Assembly (NCBI GenBank): GCA_002472405.1
Contig: DKRV01000043.1
Coordinates: 1 to 64,000 of the forward strand
Direction of reading: 5' to 3'
Length of the DNA stretch: 64,000 nucleotides
Source: Clostridiales bacterium UBA7273
GTDB taxonomy: Bacteria; Bacillota; Clostridia; Oscillospirales; Oscillospiraceae
Positions within the stretch are counted from its first letter, which is position 1. Every line of letters starts with the position of its first letter. The translations under genes and the position numbers were made by a program. Under the pieces are notes generated by a model that searched no databases, was not told the DNA's origin, and was given only the letters and a program-made list of their open reading frames with translations. Positions 1-7,645 of this stretch are shown piece after piece.

Positions 1-109
1 GGCAAGGCAAAGCTTGAAGAGAATACTGCCGTATTGTCAAGAGCTTTAACGCAGCATGGGCAGAAATCTGCCCGTCAAAACCGATACGTGTTCGACTCTC
101 GTTAGCTTA
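1..109 (-). repeat. Partial copy of dispersed structured repeat
   Basis: These 109 bases align without gaps to 33852–33960 with 9 mismatches (about 92% identity), so this is the end of a second copy of the 315-bp palindromic element described there; the rest lies beyond the left edge of the window. Both copies hold a small hairpin around position 57–73, perfect here (GGGCAG/CTGCCC arms). The outermost 12-bp arm seen in the complete copy is absent here, since similarity stops at 109. The strand is given as minus because the complete copy ends in a T-run when read on that strand. Confidence 0.85.
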
Positions 110-213
110 ATTTTATTCTATTACATTTATCAATTTTAATCAATAGTAATCTTACGGCATTTAAAGCAGCAAATTCATTCAGGCACTATGAATTCAATTC
201 AAGGCATTAGCAC

Positions 214-242
214 TTTACAATTGTGATGTGTTGATGTAAAAT
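214..242 (+). promoter_or_regulatory. Predicted sigma-A promoter of the yerC-like gene
   Basis: TTTACA (214–219) and TAAAAT (237–242) are separated by 17 bases, 30 bases ahead of the start codon. This is a good sigma-A match in an otherwise A+T-rich spacer. Confidence 0.6.
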
Positions 243-271
243 GCATATGTATGACCGAAGGAGGTTATTTG

Positions 272-574
272 ATGAACAAGCTTAACAGAAAACCCCGCAA
301 TCAGGATATGTATAAGGCAATACTGACGCTCAAGACGGTCGAGGAGTGCATGGACTTTTTCGACGATCTGTGCACCGTTACCGAGATTCAGGCAATGGAG
401 CAGCGCTATCAGGTTGCGGTGTGCCTCTCCAAGGGTATGATCTATAACGATATTCTGGCAGAGACCGGCGCTTCCAGCGCAACGATAAGCCGCGTTAACC
501 GCTCGCTGCAATACGGCAAGGACGGATACGAGATAGTATTTGAACGCCTGGCCGATCAGAAGGAAGAGGACTGA
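272..574 (+). CDS. YerC/YecD family TrpR-like transcriptional regulator
   Basis: A 100-residue protein of the TrpR-related YerC/YecD family, small helical DNA-binding proteins common in Firmicutes. The C-terminal half carries the helix-turn-helix, with the recognition segment ILAETGASSATISRVNR near residues 60–76. The start at 272 is chosen because GAAGGAGG sits 8 bases upstream; an in-frame ATG at 251 would place the ribosome binding site inside the coding region. The stop overlaps the next gene's ATG by one base, which implies translational coupling. No ligand or target can be read from the sequence; family assignment is good, regulatory role is inference. Confidence 0.88.
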   Translation: MNKLNRKPRNQDMYKAILTLKTVEECMDFFDDLCTVTEIQAMEQRYQVAVCLSKGMIYNDILAETGASSATISRVNRSLQYGKDGYEIVFERLADQKEED

Positions 575-1311
575 TGGCTTCCTCCTACGGGCCGCTGTCG
601 CTGTGGTACGACACGCTCACCGGCGATATCCCCTACGGCGAGTTTGCCGACTTCTACGAGGCACGGTTTAATATTTACGGCGGCGAGTTTAAAACGCTTC
701 TTGACCTCTGCTGCGGCACGGGTACTCTCACAGCGCTCATGGCGCACCGCGGATACGAAATGATCGCAGTCGATGCGTCGGCGGATATGCTCATGCAGGC
801 CTCCGGCAAGGCATCGGATGCCGAGATTGCGCCGCTGTATCTGTGTCAGGACGCATGCGAGCTTGATCTTTACGGCACGGTGGACGCGGCTTACTGCTCG
901 CTCGACGGGATAAACTACATCTCCCCCGATAAGCTCGGCCGTGTTTTTGACAGGCTGCACCTTTTTGTGCGGCCGTACGGGCTTTTTATATTCGATATCA
1001 AAACGCCGGAGAGCTTCAGAGCGCTCGACGGCGAAATTTTTGTGGACGAAACAGACGACGTGCTCTGCCTCTGGCGCGCGGATTTCTCCGAGGAGGACAA
1101 CACGCTTCTGTACGGAATGGATCTGTTCTCCCGGCGCGGCAAGCTGTGGCAGCGCGAATGCGAGGAGCACGTTGAATACGCCCACTCGCCCGAGGCGCTC
1201 AAAGCCATGCTTGAAAAATCGGGCTTTGAGCTGGTCGAATTTTTCTCCGATTGTCCGCAGGGCGACATGGGCAGAATGTTCATATCGGCAAAAAACACAA
1301 GCATTTATTGA
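574..1311 (+). CDS. Class I SAM-dependent methyltransferase
   Basis: A 245-residue protein with the Rossmann motif I LLDLCCGTGTLT near residues 42–53 and the acidic post-motif-II residue in IAVDAS (about D67), both needed for S-adenosylmethionine binding. The overall form is that of the cytoplasmic small-molecule methyltransferase group in Firmicutes (Methyltransf_25/YqeM-like). It overlaps the upstream regulator by one base and is followed nine bases later by hslO, so the three genes probably form one operon. The acceptor substrate cannot be inferred. Confidence 0.85.
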   Translation: MASSYGPLSLWYDTLTGDIPYGEFADFYEARFNIYGGEFKTLLDLCCGTGTLTALMAHRGYEMIAVDASADMLMQASGKASDAEIAPLYLCQDACELDLYGTVDAAYCSLDGINYISPDKLGRVFDRLHLFVRPYGLFIFDIKTPESFRALDGEIFVDETDDVLCLWRADFSEEDNTLLYGMDLFSRRGKLWQRECEEHVEYAHSPEALKAMLEKSGFELVEFFSDCPQGDMGRMFISAKNTSIY

Positions 1312-1320
1312 GGTAACACA

Positions 1321-2202
1321 ATGGACAGGATTCTCAGAGCAACAGCCGGTGACGGCTTTATTAAAATGTCAGCAGTCAGCGCGAAAGACACGGTGCAGCG
1401 CGCAAAGGATATCCACGGCTGCACACCCACTACAGCGGCAGCCCTCGGCAGGACGCTGTGCGCAGCATCCATGCTCGGCAACATGATGAAGGAGGACGAC
1501 GGCAGCCTGACCATACGCATAAACGGCGGCGGCCCGATCGGCAGCGTCATCGCCGTTTCCGACAGCGCAGGCTTTGTGCGCGGCTATGTGACAAATCCCT
1601 CAGTCGAGCTTCCTCTTCGAGAGGACGGCAAGCTCAACGTCGGCGAAGCCGTCGGGCGCGACGGCATGATAACCGTAAGCCGCGACATAGGCCTCAAAGA
1701 GCCGTACATCGGCTCAACGCAGCTTGTTTCCGGCGAGATAGCCGAGGATCTTACGGCCTACATGCTCGAAAGCGAGCAGATACCGGCAGCCTGCGGTCTC
1801 GGTGTTCTTGTTGACACCGACCTGAGCATAAAATCCGCCGGCGGCTTCATCGTACAGCTCATGCCCGGTGCACCGGATGAGCTTATAGACAAGCTGGAAG
1901 AAAACATCACCATGATGGACGCACTGACGACCATACTCGCCGAGGACGGGCTCGAAGCGGTGTTCGAGCAGGTTCTCAAAGGGCTTGAGCATCACATCGT
2001 CGGCGAGGATGAGATCGGCTATCGCTGCAAATGCAGCCGCGAGCGCGTTGCAAGCGCCATCCTCGGCATCGGCAAGGACGAGCTTGAAAGCATGGTAAGC
2101 GAGGGCAAGGACGTTGACGTCAGCTGCCAGTTCTGCGATACGGTATACACTTTCACTCCCGACGACATTTCCGATCTTCTCGAGCAGTCAAAAAACGATT
2201 AA
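1321..2202 (+). CDS. hslO: Hsp33 redox-regulated molecular chaperone
   Basis: A 293-residue cytoplasmic chaperone, the usual length for Hsp33. The C-terminal zinc/redox switch is complete: CKC at residues 236–238 and CQFC at 269–272, fitting the family pattern C-x-C-(27–32)-C-x-x-C. In the known family, these cysteines bind zinc when reduced and form disulfides under oxidative stress, which activates holdase function. It is the last gene of the three-gene unit before the tRNA operon. Confidence 0.95.
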   Translation: MDRILRATAGDGFIKMSAVSAKDTVQRAKDIHGCTPTTAAALGRTLCAASMLGNMMKEDDGSLTIRINGGGPIGSVIAVSDSAGFVRGYVTNPSVELPLREDGKLNVGEAVGRDGMITVSRDIGLKEPYIGSTQLVSGEIAEDLTAYMLESEQIPAACGLGVLVDTDLSIKSAGGFIVQLMPGAPDELIDKLEENITMMDALTTILAEDGLEAVFEQVLKGLEHHIVGEDEIGYRCKCSRERVASAILGIGKDELESMVSEGKDVDVSCQFCDTVYTFTPDDISDLLEQSKND

Positions 2203-2219
2203 AAAACTCAAAATTGTTG

Positions 2220-2248
2220 TTGACAATTCGGGTCAGCTTTAGTATAAT
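2220..2248 (+). promoter_or_regulatory. Consensus sigma-A promoter of the tRNA operon
   Basis: A perfect TTGACA (2220–2225) and perfect TATAAT (2243–2248) with 17-base spacing lie 18 bases before tRNA-Val. This fits the strong constitutive promoters expected for stable RNA genes. Confidence 0.88.
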
Positions 2249-2265
2249 AAATAAGCCGCTGATGA

Positions 2266-2342
2266 GGGAGCATAGCTCAGCTGGTTAGAGCACCTGCCTT
2301 ACAAGCAGGGGGTCACTGGTTCGAGTCCAGTTGTTCCCACCA
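2266..2342 (+). tRNA. tRNA-Val (anticodon TAC)
   Basis: A full cloverleaf: acceptor GGGAGCA pairs with TGTTCCC, the D-arm has AGCTCAG, the anticodon stem CCTGC/GCAGG encloses loop CTTACAA, and the T-arm has GGTTCGAGTCC. CCA is encoded at the 3' end. First gene of a four-tRNA operon. Confidence 0.97.
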
Positions 2343-2356
2343 TTTTATCAGCATAC

Positions 2357-2432
<76 letters not shown>

Positions 2433-2435
2433 TTT

Positions 2436-2511
2436 GCGGGCATAGCTCATCCGGTAGAGCGCCACCTTGCCAAGGTGGAGGTAGCGAGTTCGAGTCTCGT
2501 TGCCCGCTCCA
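2436..2511 (+). tRNA. tRNA-Gly (anticodon GCC)
   Basis: Acceptor GCGGGCA pairs with TGCCCGC, anticodon stem CCACC/GGTGG encloses loop TTGCCAA, the T-arm has AGTTCGAGTCT, and discriminator T is followed by encoded CCA. Only three bases separate it from tRNA-Phe. Confidence 0.97.
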
Positions 2512-2517
2512 AAAAAC

Positions 2518-2550
2518 GTTTGCAGGCTGCGTTAAAAAAAGCCTGCAAAC
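2518..2550 (+). other. Hairpin between tRNA-Gly and tRNA-Cys
   Basis: A perfect 10-bp stem, GTTTGCAGGC/GCCTGCAAAC, with a 13-base A-rich loop fills the spacer between two tRNAs. No T-run follows it on the plus strand, so it looks more like an RNA-processing structure than a terminator. Confidence 0.6.
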
Positions 2551-2556
2551 TAATAT

Positions 2557-2631
2557 GGCGTCATAGCCAAGTGGTAAGGCAGCGGACTGCAAATCCGCGA
2601 TTCCCCGGTTCAAATCCGGGTGACGCCTCCA
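2557..2631 (+). tRNA. tRNA-Cys (anticodon GCA)
   Basis: Acceptor GGCGTCA pairs with TGACGCC, anticodon stem GCGGA/TCCGC encloses loop CTGCAAA, the T-arm has GGTTCAAATCC, and CCA is encoded. Last tRNA before the operon terminator. Confidence 0.97.
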
Positions 2632-2636
2632 AAAAG

Positions 2637-2669
2637 CTCCGAACGATTTCGTTCGGAGTTTTTCTTTTT
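2637..2669 (+). terminator. Intrinsic terminator of the tRNA operon
   Basis: Perfect 9-bp stem CTCCGAACG/CGTTCGGAG with loop ATTT, followed by a T-rich tract (2659–2669). Confidence 0.92.
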
Positions 2670-2736
2670 AGCTATCAGTTCTTTGTTAAACAGAAATCAA
2701 AATGCCCTTGCATAGAGAGGATACATAATCAGAAGA

Positions 2737-2815
2737 AATTTACCATTCGGTCAATAAAACTGTTGACATTCCCTCGTGATCGTGCTAATTTAAATTTACC
2801 AAGTGGTCAATTTTG
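2737..2815 (+). promoter_or_regulatory. Promoter of the copper operon flanked by two matching operators
   Basis: A promoter TTGACA (2763–2768), 17 bases, TAATTT (2786–2791) is bracketed by two copies of one motif: AATTTACCATTCGGTCAAT at 2737–2755 and AATTTACCAAGTGGTCAAT at 2793–2811. The second copy covers the expected transcription start and the first sits just upstream of -35. This arrangement fits a dimeric repressor (TetR- or CsoR-type geometry cannot be told apart) that controls the three genes downstream. Confidence 0.65.
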
Positions 2816-2844
2816 ATGCACCACGATTTAGGAGGAGAACAGAC

Positions 2845-3351
2845 ATGTCAGAAAAAGAGGCCAAAGCCGTCAAGCTGCTTGACACAAAGCTTGATAAAAA
2901 GCTTATCAAAACACTTACCGTCTGCACCGTGATTATGCTCATTGCGATACTCATACACGACGGAGATCACATCCGCCAGGCTTATAACTGGGGCTACACC
3001 ATTCCCCTGTCGCTTTGGGCACTGAATCTGACGGTGTATTTGCTGCCGGTGGTCACGCTGTTTCTTGCAAGAAGCGCAAGAGCCTCGGCAACGCTTGTCG
3101 GCGCAATCGCCGGAGTTTTCACTACGGCATCGTTTCTTATCATTCACCTGTGCGGCTCGTTCACCGGCAACTGGGGCGTATGGAATTTTTCCTATTTTGA
3201 TCTTATAAAGGGCATCACCTATGACGGTGTTTTCTATCAGGGCGTCGATTGGCTCAGCTGGGTGCTTTTGTTCCACATTCCCGTGTTCTGCCTGCCCTGC
3301 TCGGCAATATGCTTCAAAGAGTACAGGAAGCTTAAAAATGCAGCAAAATAA
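2845..3351 (+). CDS. Four-helix membrane protein with HDGDH and CLPC motifs
   Basis: A protein of about 168 residues that I do not recognise as a named family. It has a lysine-rich cytoplasmic N-terminus and about four membrane segments (roughly 22–38, 52–75, 82–103, 136–156). Possible metal ligands stand out: HDGDH at the end of helix 1 (about residues 38–42), a histidine in helix 3 (IIHLCG) and CLPCSAIC in the last helix. The start at 2845 is chosen for AGGAGG at 2830–2835. It overlaps the copper ATPase gene by 14 bases. A role in copper or other metal handling is inferred from these residues and from the neighbours only. Confidence 0.75.
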   Translation: MSEKEAKAVKLLDTKLDKKLIKTLTVCTVIMLIAILIHDGDHIRQAYNWGYTIPLSLWALNLTVYLLPVVTLFLARSARASATLVGAIAGVFTTASFLIIHLCGSFTGNWGVWNFSYFDLIKGITYDGVFYQGVDWLSWVLLFHIPVFCLPCSAICFKEYRKLKNAAK

Positions 3352-4951
3352 CGGTCTGTATGTATCCTGCCCTGCCTGCGGTGACGAAGAGAGCGAGGCA
3401 CACGGCAGGCTGGTGCTTTTAAGGACGCTTTGCATAAGCGTCCTTTTCACCATGCCGCTTATGTGGAGTCTGCGGCCGCTTATTCAGTTTTTGCTGGCCA
3501 CGGTTGTTCAGTTCTGGCCGGGAATGTATTTCTACAAAGGCGCTTACAGGGCGCTGAGGCAAAAGATCCTCGGCATGGACTTTCTCGTTGCGCTGTCAAC
3601 GACAATAATATACGTTTACTCTGCGTACATAACATTTACGGTGTACCACAACACGAAGCTTTATTTTCTTTCCGAGTGCGTGCTGCTGTCGCTTATCCTG
3701 TTCGGAAAATACATGGAGACAACGTCGCGCTACGAGGCCTCGGCCGCCATACGCAGGCTTATAAGCCTCCAGCCCGAAACGGCGCACATACTCCGCGGCA
3801 GCACCGAGCTTGAGGTCGGCCTGAACGAAATTCTGCCGTCGGACAGCATCGTTATACGCTCAGGCGACCATATTCCGATAGACGGCGTTATCTCCGACGG
3901 TGAGTGCTTTGCCGATGAATCCATGCTGACCGGAGAAAGTGAGCTGATACGAAAGCAGCCGGGCGATACACTGTATTGCGGAACGCTATGCCGCGACGGG
4001 CAGGTGCTGCTCTCATGCGGCAGCATCGGCAAAACAACAATGCTTCAGCAGATAATCGACATCGTAAGCAATGCGCAAAGCGAAAAAGCGCCGATCGCAA
4101 GGCTTGCCGATAGGATCGCCACCGTGTTTGTTCCCATTGTCGTGATCATCGCCGCGGCGGTGTTCTGCCGCTGGTACTTTTTCGCGGATAAGGGTAACCT
4201 TGCGCAGGCGGTAAACTGCGTGTGCGCCACGCTTGTCATTGCCTGCCCGTGCGCGCTCGGCCTTGCGACGCCCACGGCGATCATGACAGGCTCCGGACGC
4301 GCGGCGGAACTGGGCATTCTTTTCCGCGGCGGCGAGCAGCTTGAGCGAGCCTATAAGACCGACACCGTTATTTTCGACAAAACCGGCACCCTGACCTGCG
4401 GCATGGCCGACGACGGCGAGATCATTCGTTCCGACGCAAAGGACGCGGTAGAAAAGCTCAAAGCCTCCGGCATCGACGTCTGGATGATAAGCGGTGACAA
4501 GGAAGAAAAGGCAAAGCGCGTTGCCGGGCTTCTCGGCATTGAAAACGTCATCTGGGAGGTCAAGCCCTCGGACAAGGCCGATGCGGTCAAAAAGCTTCAG
4601 GCCGAGGGGCGGCATGTCGCCATGGTCGGCGACGGGATCAACGACTCCCCTGCTCTCGTCTGCGCCGATATCGGTATTGCTGTCGGAAGCGGAACGGATA
4701 TCGCAATAGACTCTGCCGACGTCATGATCGCCGGCGGCAGCATCTGCGCGGTGCCGCTGATATTCCGACTTTCAAAGGGCACTATGAAGATCATCCGGCA
4801 AAATCTAATCTGGTCGGTTGCATATAATCTTATATGCATTCCGATAGCCGCTGCCGGTATCGTGAATCCGTCGATAGCCGCGGCGGCAATGTCGCTTAGT
4901 TCAAACGGTGTTTTACTTAATTCTCTGAGGTTGAAGAATATTGAGAAGTGA
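3338..4951 (+). CDS. P1B-type (copper) ATPase lacking the nucleotide-binding domain
   Basis: A CopA-like heavy-metal ATPase, but only 537 residues from the ATG at 3338. Visible: N-terminal CPAC (11–14), membrane helices, actuator loop LTGES (197–201), the CPC transport motif in ACPCALG (about 303–305), phosphorylation site DKTGT (347–351), MISGD (383–387), GDGIND (431–436), and Cu(I)-type signatures YN in helix 7 and MSLSS in helix 8. Oddity: only about 15 residues separate DKTGTLT from the DAKDAVEKLKASGI segment, where CopA proteins carry about 120–130 residues of ATP-binding N domain with its HP and GxGxxG motifs. There is also no N-terminal HMA domain; one is encoded by the next gene. The frame is intact throughout. 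ATP-driven transport is therefore doubtful. Confidence 0.88.
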   Translation: MQQNNGLYVSCPACGDEESEAHGRLVLLRTLCISVLFTMPLMWSLRPLIQFLLATVVQFWPGMYFYKGAYRALRQKILGMDFLVALSTTIIYVYSAYITFTVYHNTKLYFLSECVLLSLILFGKYMETTSRYEASAAIRRLISLQPETAHILRGSTELEVGLNEILPSDSIVIRSGDHIPIDGVISDGECFADESMLTGESELIRKQPGDTLYCGTLCRDGQVLLSCGSIGKTTMLQQIIDIVSNAQSEKAPIARLADRIATVFVPIVVIIAAAVFCRWYFFADKGNLAQAVNCVCATLVIACPCALGLATPTAIMTGSGRAAELGILFRGGEQLERAYKTDTVIFDKTGTLTCGMADDGEIIRSDAKDAVEKLKASGIDVWMISGDKEEKAKRVAGLLGIENVIWEVKPSDKADAVKKLQAEGRHVAMVGDGINDSPALVCADIGIAVGSGTDIAIDSADVMIAGGSICAVPLIFRLSKGTMKIIRQNLIWSVAYNLICIPIAAAGIVNPSIAAAAMSLSSNGVLLNSLRLKNIEK

Positions 4952-5843
4952 AGTTTTTTCAGAAAAAGTAGATGGCATGATATGTCCGCAGTGCGAGGAT
5001 GAGATCGCGCAGAAGATAACGCATCGCCGCGGCGTTTTATCCTGCCGCGCAAGCTATCGCAAAAGCAGCGTCACTGCGCAGTACGACCCGGACATTATAA
5101 CGCCCGGCGAGATAAAATCTGCGCTTTCCGATATCGGTTATCCCGTAGGAAGCGGCAAAAGCGGACTTATATCCGACATGATCGGCGCTGCATGCGTTAT
5201 TGTTTTGTATTTTGCCCTGCCGTGGCTGACCGGACTTGTCAAGGTACCGCAGGCGGAGGCCGGCGCAGGAGCAGGCGTTTTGTTCGTCATCGGACTTCTG
5301 ACCGGCGTTCACTGCATCGGTATGTGCGGCGGAATTATGCTGACGCAGAAAAACGCCGTTGCCTACAATGCCGGCAGGCTGCTCAGCTACACGGCTTTGG
5401 GTGCCTTGTTCGGCGCGCTCGGCACCGTTATCACATACGATGCGCAGTTTAAGAGCATGCTATTTACGATCTGCGGCGGCCTTGTTGTTATAGCCGGGCT
5501 TATGATGTGGGGCGTTCCGTTTCTGCGCAGGCTAAGTCCGGGTCTTGCAAAGCCGTGCCGGTTCAAAGGCAGCCGTCCGCTGGTGATCGGGCTGCTTACG
5601 GGGCTTATGCCCTGCGGTGCACTGGCCAGCATGTGGCTTTTTGCCGCCGCTTCCGGCTCGGCCTTGAAGGGCGCCGAAAGCATGTTTGCCTTTGGGCTTG
5701 GCACCTGCGCCGTTATGCTCCTATTCGGCACATTCGGCACGCTTATTCCTGCCAAGTACAATAAGTATATTCTCAAATCAGGTACCGTCCTCATCGTGAC
5801 CCTCGGCCTGATCCTCATGACAAAAGGCATAGCGATGATATAG
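4941..5843 (+). CDS. HMA domain fused to UreH/TauE-like membrane protein
   Basis: About 300 residues. An N-terminal heavy-metal-associated domain (about 1–70) has the metal-binding motif GMICPQC. It is followed by six or so membrane segments of the UreH/sulfite-exporter (TauE/SafE, DsbD-like) type, with paired glycine-cysteine motifs HCIGMCGG and LMPCGA. Such proteins accompany copper ATPases and cytochrome oxidase assembly in many bacteria. Translation most likely begins at TTG 4941, overlapping the ATPase stop by 11 bases; the next in-frame ATG (4977) would cut the HMA fold. The detached HMA domain may deliver Cu(I) to the neighbouring ATPase-like protein (inference). Confidence 0.83.
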   Translation: MRSEVFSEKVDGMICPQCEDEIAQKITHRRGVLSCRASYRKSSVTAQYDPDIITPGEIKSALSDIGYPVGSGKSGLISDMIGAACVIVLYFALPWLTGLVKVPQAEAGAGAGVLFVIGLLTGVHCIGMCGGIMLTQKNAVAYNAGRLLSYTALGALFGALGTVITYDAQFKSMLFTICGGLVVIAGLMMWGVPFLRRLSPGLAKPCRFKGSRPLVIGLLTGLMPCGALASMWLFAAASGSALKGAESMFAFGLGTCAVMLLFGTFGTLIPAKYNKYILKSGTVLIVTLGLILMTKGIAMI

Positions 5844-5893
5844 AAAAAGTCGCCCATCGCAGGCGGCCTGTAATATCTATAGGCTATATGACT

Positions 5894-5932
5894 TATGCAA
5901 AGACCTCCGGCAATGCCGGAGGTCTTTGCATA
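5894..5932. terminator. Bidirectional terminator hairpin
   Basis: A perfect 18-bp stem (TATGCAAAGACCTCCGGC and its complement) with loop AAT lies between two convergent genes. T-runs are poor on both sides, but the stem is very strong and the position is right. Confidence 0.7.
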
Positions 5933-5937
5933 TGTTA

Positions 5938-6334
5938 TTATACTTCAGGTGAAGCCGATGCGGCTTTGGGATTCGGTCCGAAGCGGTTTTCGCCAAGGTC
6001 ACTGTCTTTAACAAACCATGCGAGCAGGAATATCCAGCCGACAAGGGGAATGAAAATAAACAGCCAGTAAGCGCCGGACTTGCCTATATCGTGCAGTCTG
6101 AGCCAGGCTACTGCCAGAGACGGAACGAGGATCGCGAGCGAAAACAGACCGTAGATGATGTCCACAAAGGTATAAACATCCGCACCTCCGGTGATAAGGT
6201 AATCAATGAGATTTACAACAGCGCTGATAATGAGCGTGAAAAGCTCAAAGAACCAGAACTCGCTGCGGCGCGCTCTGCCGTTAAAATTCGCGTAGTTTTT
6301 TGAATACGCTTGATATTGCCTGAGTGAAAGTCAT
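5938..6334 (-). pseudogene. DUF805 membrane protein gene with a frameshift
   Basis: From ATG 6334 (AGGAGGTA at 6341–6348 upstream) the frame reads MTFTQAISSVFKKLREF and stops. Skipping one A in the A6 run (T6 on the plus strand, 6296–6301) instead gives VFKNYANFNGRARRSEFW and runs on to the stop at 5938. That matches the whole DUF805 pattern: the N-terminal NGRARRSEFW signature, LAVAWLRLHDIGKSG and the C-terminal GENRFGPNP. The restored protein would be about 131 residues with three or four membrane helices. Either the gene is broken, the extra A is a sequencing error, or slippage on the A-run restores it. DUF805 function is unknown. Confidence 0.85.
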
Positions 6335-6405
6335 ATCGCTTACCTCCTGTATGATTTGACTATATTATACATTGCTCGAGCCGGCATTTCAAGATGCGGA
6401 ATAAT

Positions 6406-7623
6406 TTAGATTATCAGCCCATATTTGTCACACAGGGGAAGCAGCGCGCTTTCATCGAGCGCGCCCTCGTACAAGGCACGGCCCTGATACACGCGCAGAG
6501 CGGACTCAAGCACATCGGCATCGTCGCAGACTATGCACAGGGGCTTATTTATCATGTACTGACAGTCGGCAAATGCATCGACATCATCCCAGCCGGAAAG
6601 TCTGATCGCGATCATCGCGTCATCCGAGTCAAGCGCATCGGAGAGAGTGTCCTCAAGCTCGCTTGTTACGGAAAGCACCTTGCCGTGCTTTGCATCGGCT
6701 GGAAGATACATCGGCTCTTTCTCCGTAGAGGCCGGGAGCATGTCGCCGTGCTCGGGAGCCGGGCGGACAAACTTTGCTCCGTCCAGAGCCTTGGAAAGCG
6801 CTGCGATATGCCCGCTCGTTGTTCCGCAGCAGCCGCCGAACACGGCAACGCCGGCATCGAGCATCTCACCGACAAGAGCGACAAACTCATCGGGCGGACA
6901 ATCGTAAACGGTCTTGCCGTCAACTATCTGCGGCATACCGGCATTGGGCTTGGCTATGAGCGGAACGCGCGCAAACTCGCGCAGGCGCTTGAGATGCACA
7001 AGCATCTGCTCCGGACCGGCCGAGCAGTTAAGGCCGAAAGCGCTTATGCCCATGCCCTGCAAAACGGTCAGCGCCGCCGTGACGTCGGTTCCGGACAGGC
7101 TGCGTCCGCTCTCGTCGCAGGTGAAGGTCACAAAAATGGGCTTATCGCTCACGCTGCGCACAGCCAGCACCGCCGCGCGCGCGTCGGAAAGCGTCATCAT
7201 TGTTTCTATAACGAAAAGATCTACCCCTGCCTCTTCAAGACCGGCGGCCTGCTCGGTGTAGATATCCACAAGCTCCTCAAACGAGGCTTCGCCGAGCGGA
7301 CTTAAGAACATACCTGTCGGCGAAATGTCTCCGGCGACCCACGCTTTGCCGCCGGCGGCTTCCTTGGACAGCGCGGCAAGGCGGCGGTTATATTCGCCGG
7401 TTTTGTTGAAAATGCCATGCTCTTCAAGCTTTCTTCTGTTTGCGCCGAAGCTCGGCGAATACAAAACGTTGCTGCCTGATGCAACATAGCTTTTTTGAAT
7501 ATCAAGAATGCTCTCGGGATGCTCGAGCACCCACTGCTCGGCGCTGACATCGCCCATGTAGCCGCGCTTTTGCAGCTCGGTGCCTGTTGCGCCGTCAAGA
7601 ATAAGAGGAAAACGGATCTCCAT
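6406..7623 (-). CDS. Homocysteine S-methyltransferase domain protein (MetH N-terminal type)
   Basis: A 405-residue cytoplasmic protein. The first 290 residues form a homocysteine-binding TIM barrel (LDGATGTELQKRG near the N-terminus) with the zinc ligands in place: C200 (LNCSAGPE) and C265–C266 (GGCCGT). In the family these activate homocysteine thiolate for methylation. The remaining ~110 residues resemble no domain I can name and replace the pterin- and B12-binding modules of full MetH. The start at 7623 is set by GGAGG at 7632–7636. The gene sits next to a corrinoid activator and a methyltransferase–corrinoid fusion, so it may take methyl groups from a separate corrinoid protein. Confidence 0.88.
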   Translation of the reverse strand: MEIRFPLILDGATGTELQKRGYMGDVSAEQWVLEHPESILDIQKSYVASGSNVLYSPSFGANRRKLEEHGIFNKTGEYNRRLAALSKEAAGGKAWVAGDISPTGMFLSPLGEASFEELVDIYTEQAAGLEEAGVDLFVIETMMTLSDARAAVLAVRSVSDKPIFVTFTCDESGRSLSGTDVTAALTVLQGMGISAFGLNCSAGPEQMLVHLKRLREFARVPLIAKPNAGMPQIVDGKTVYDCPPDEFVALVGEMLDAGVAVFGGCCGTTSGHIAALSKALDGAKFVRPAPEHGDMLPASTEKEPMYLPADAKHGKVLSVTSELEDTLSDALDSDDAMIAIRLSGWDDVDAFADCQYMINKPLCIVCDDADVLESALRVYQGRALYEGALDESALLPLCDKYGLII

Positions 7624-7645
7624 ATTAAAAACCTCCGTAATGAGT

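Noticed and set aside
251..271. ATG 251 as the start of the TrpR-like gene
   Set aside because: It would put the GAAGGAGG site within the coding sequence; ATG 272 is correctly spaced from it.
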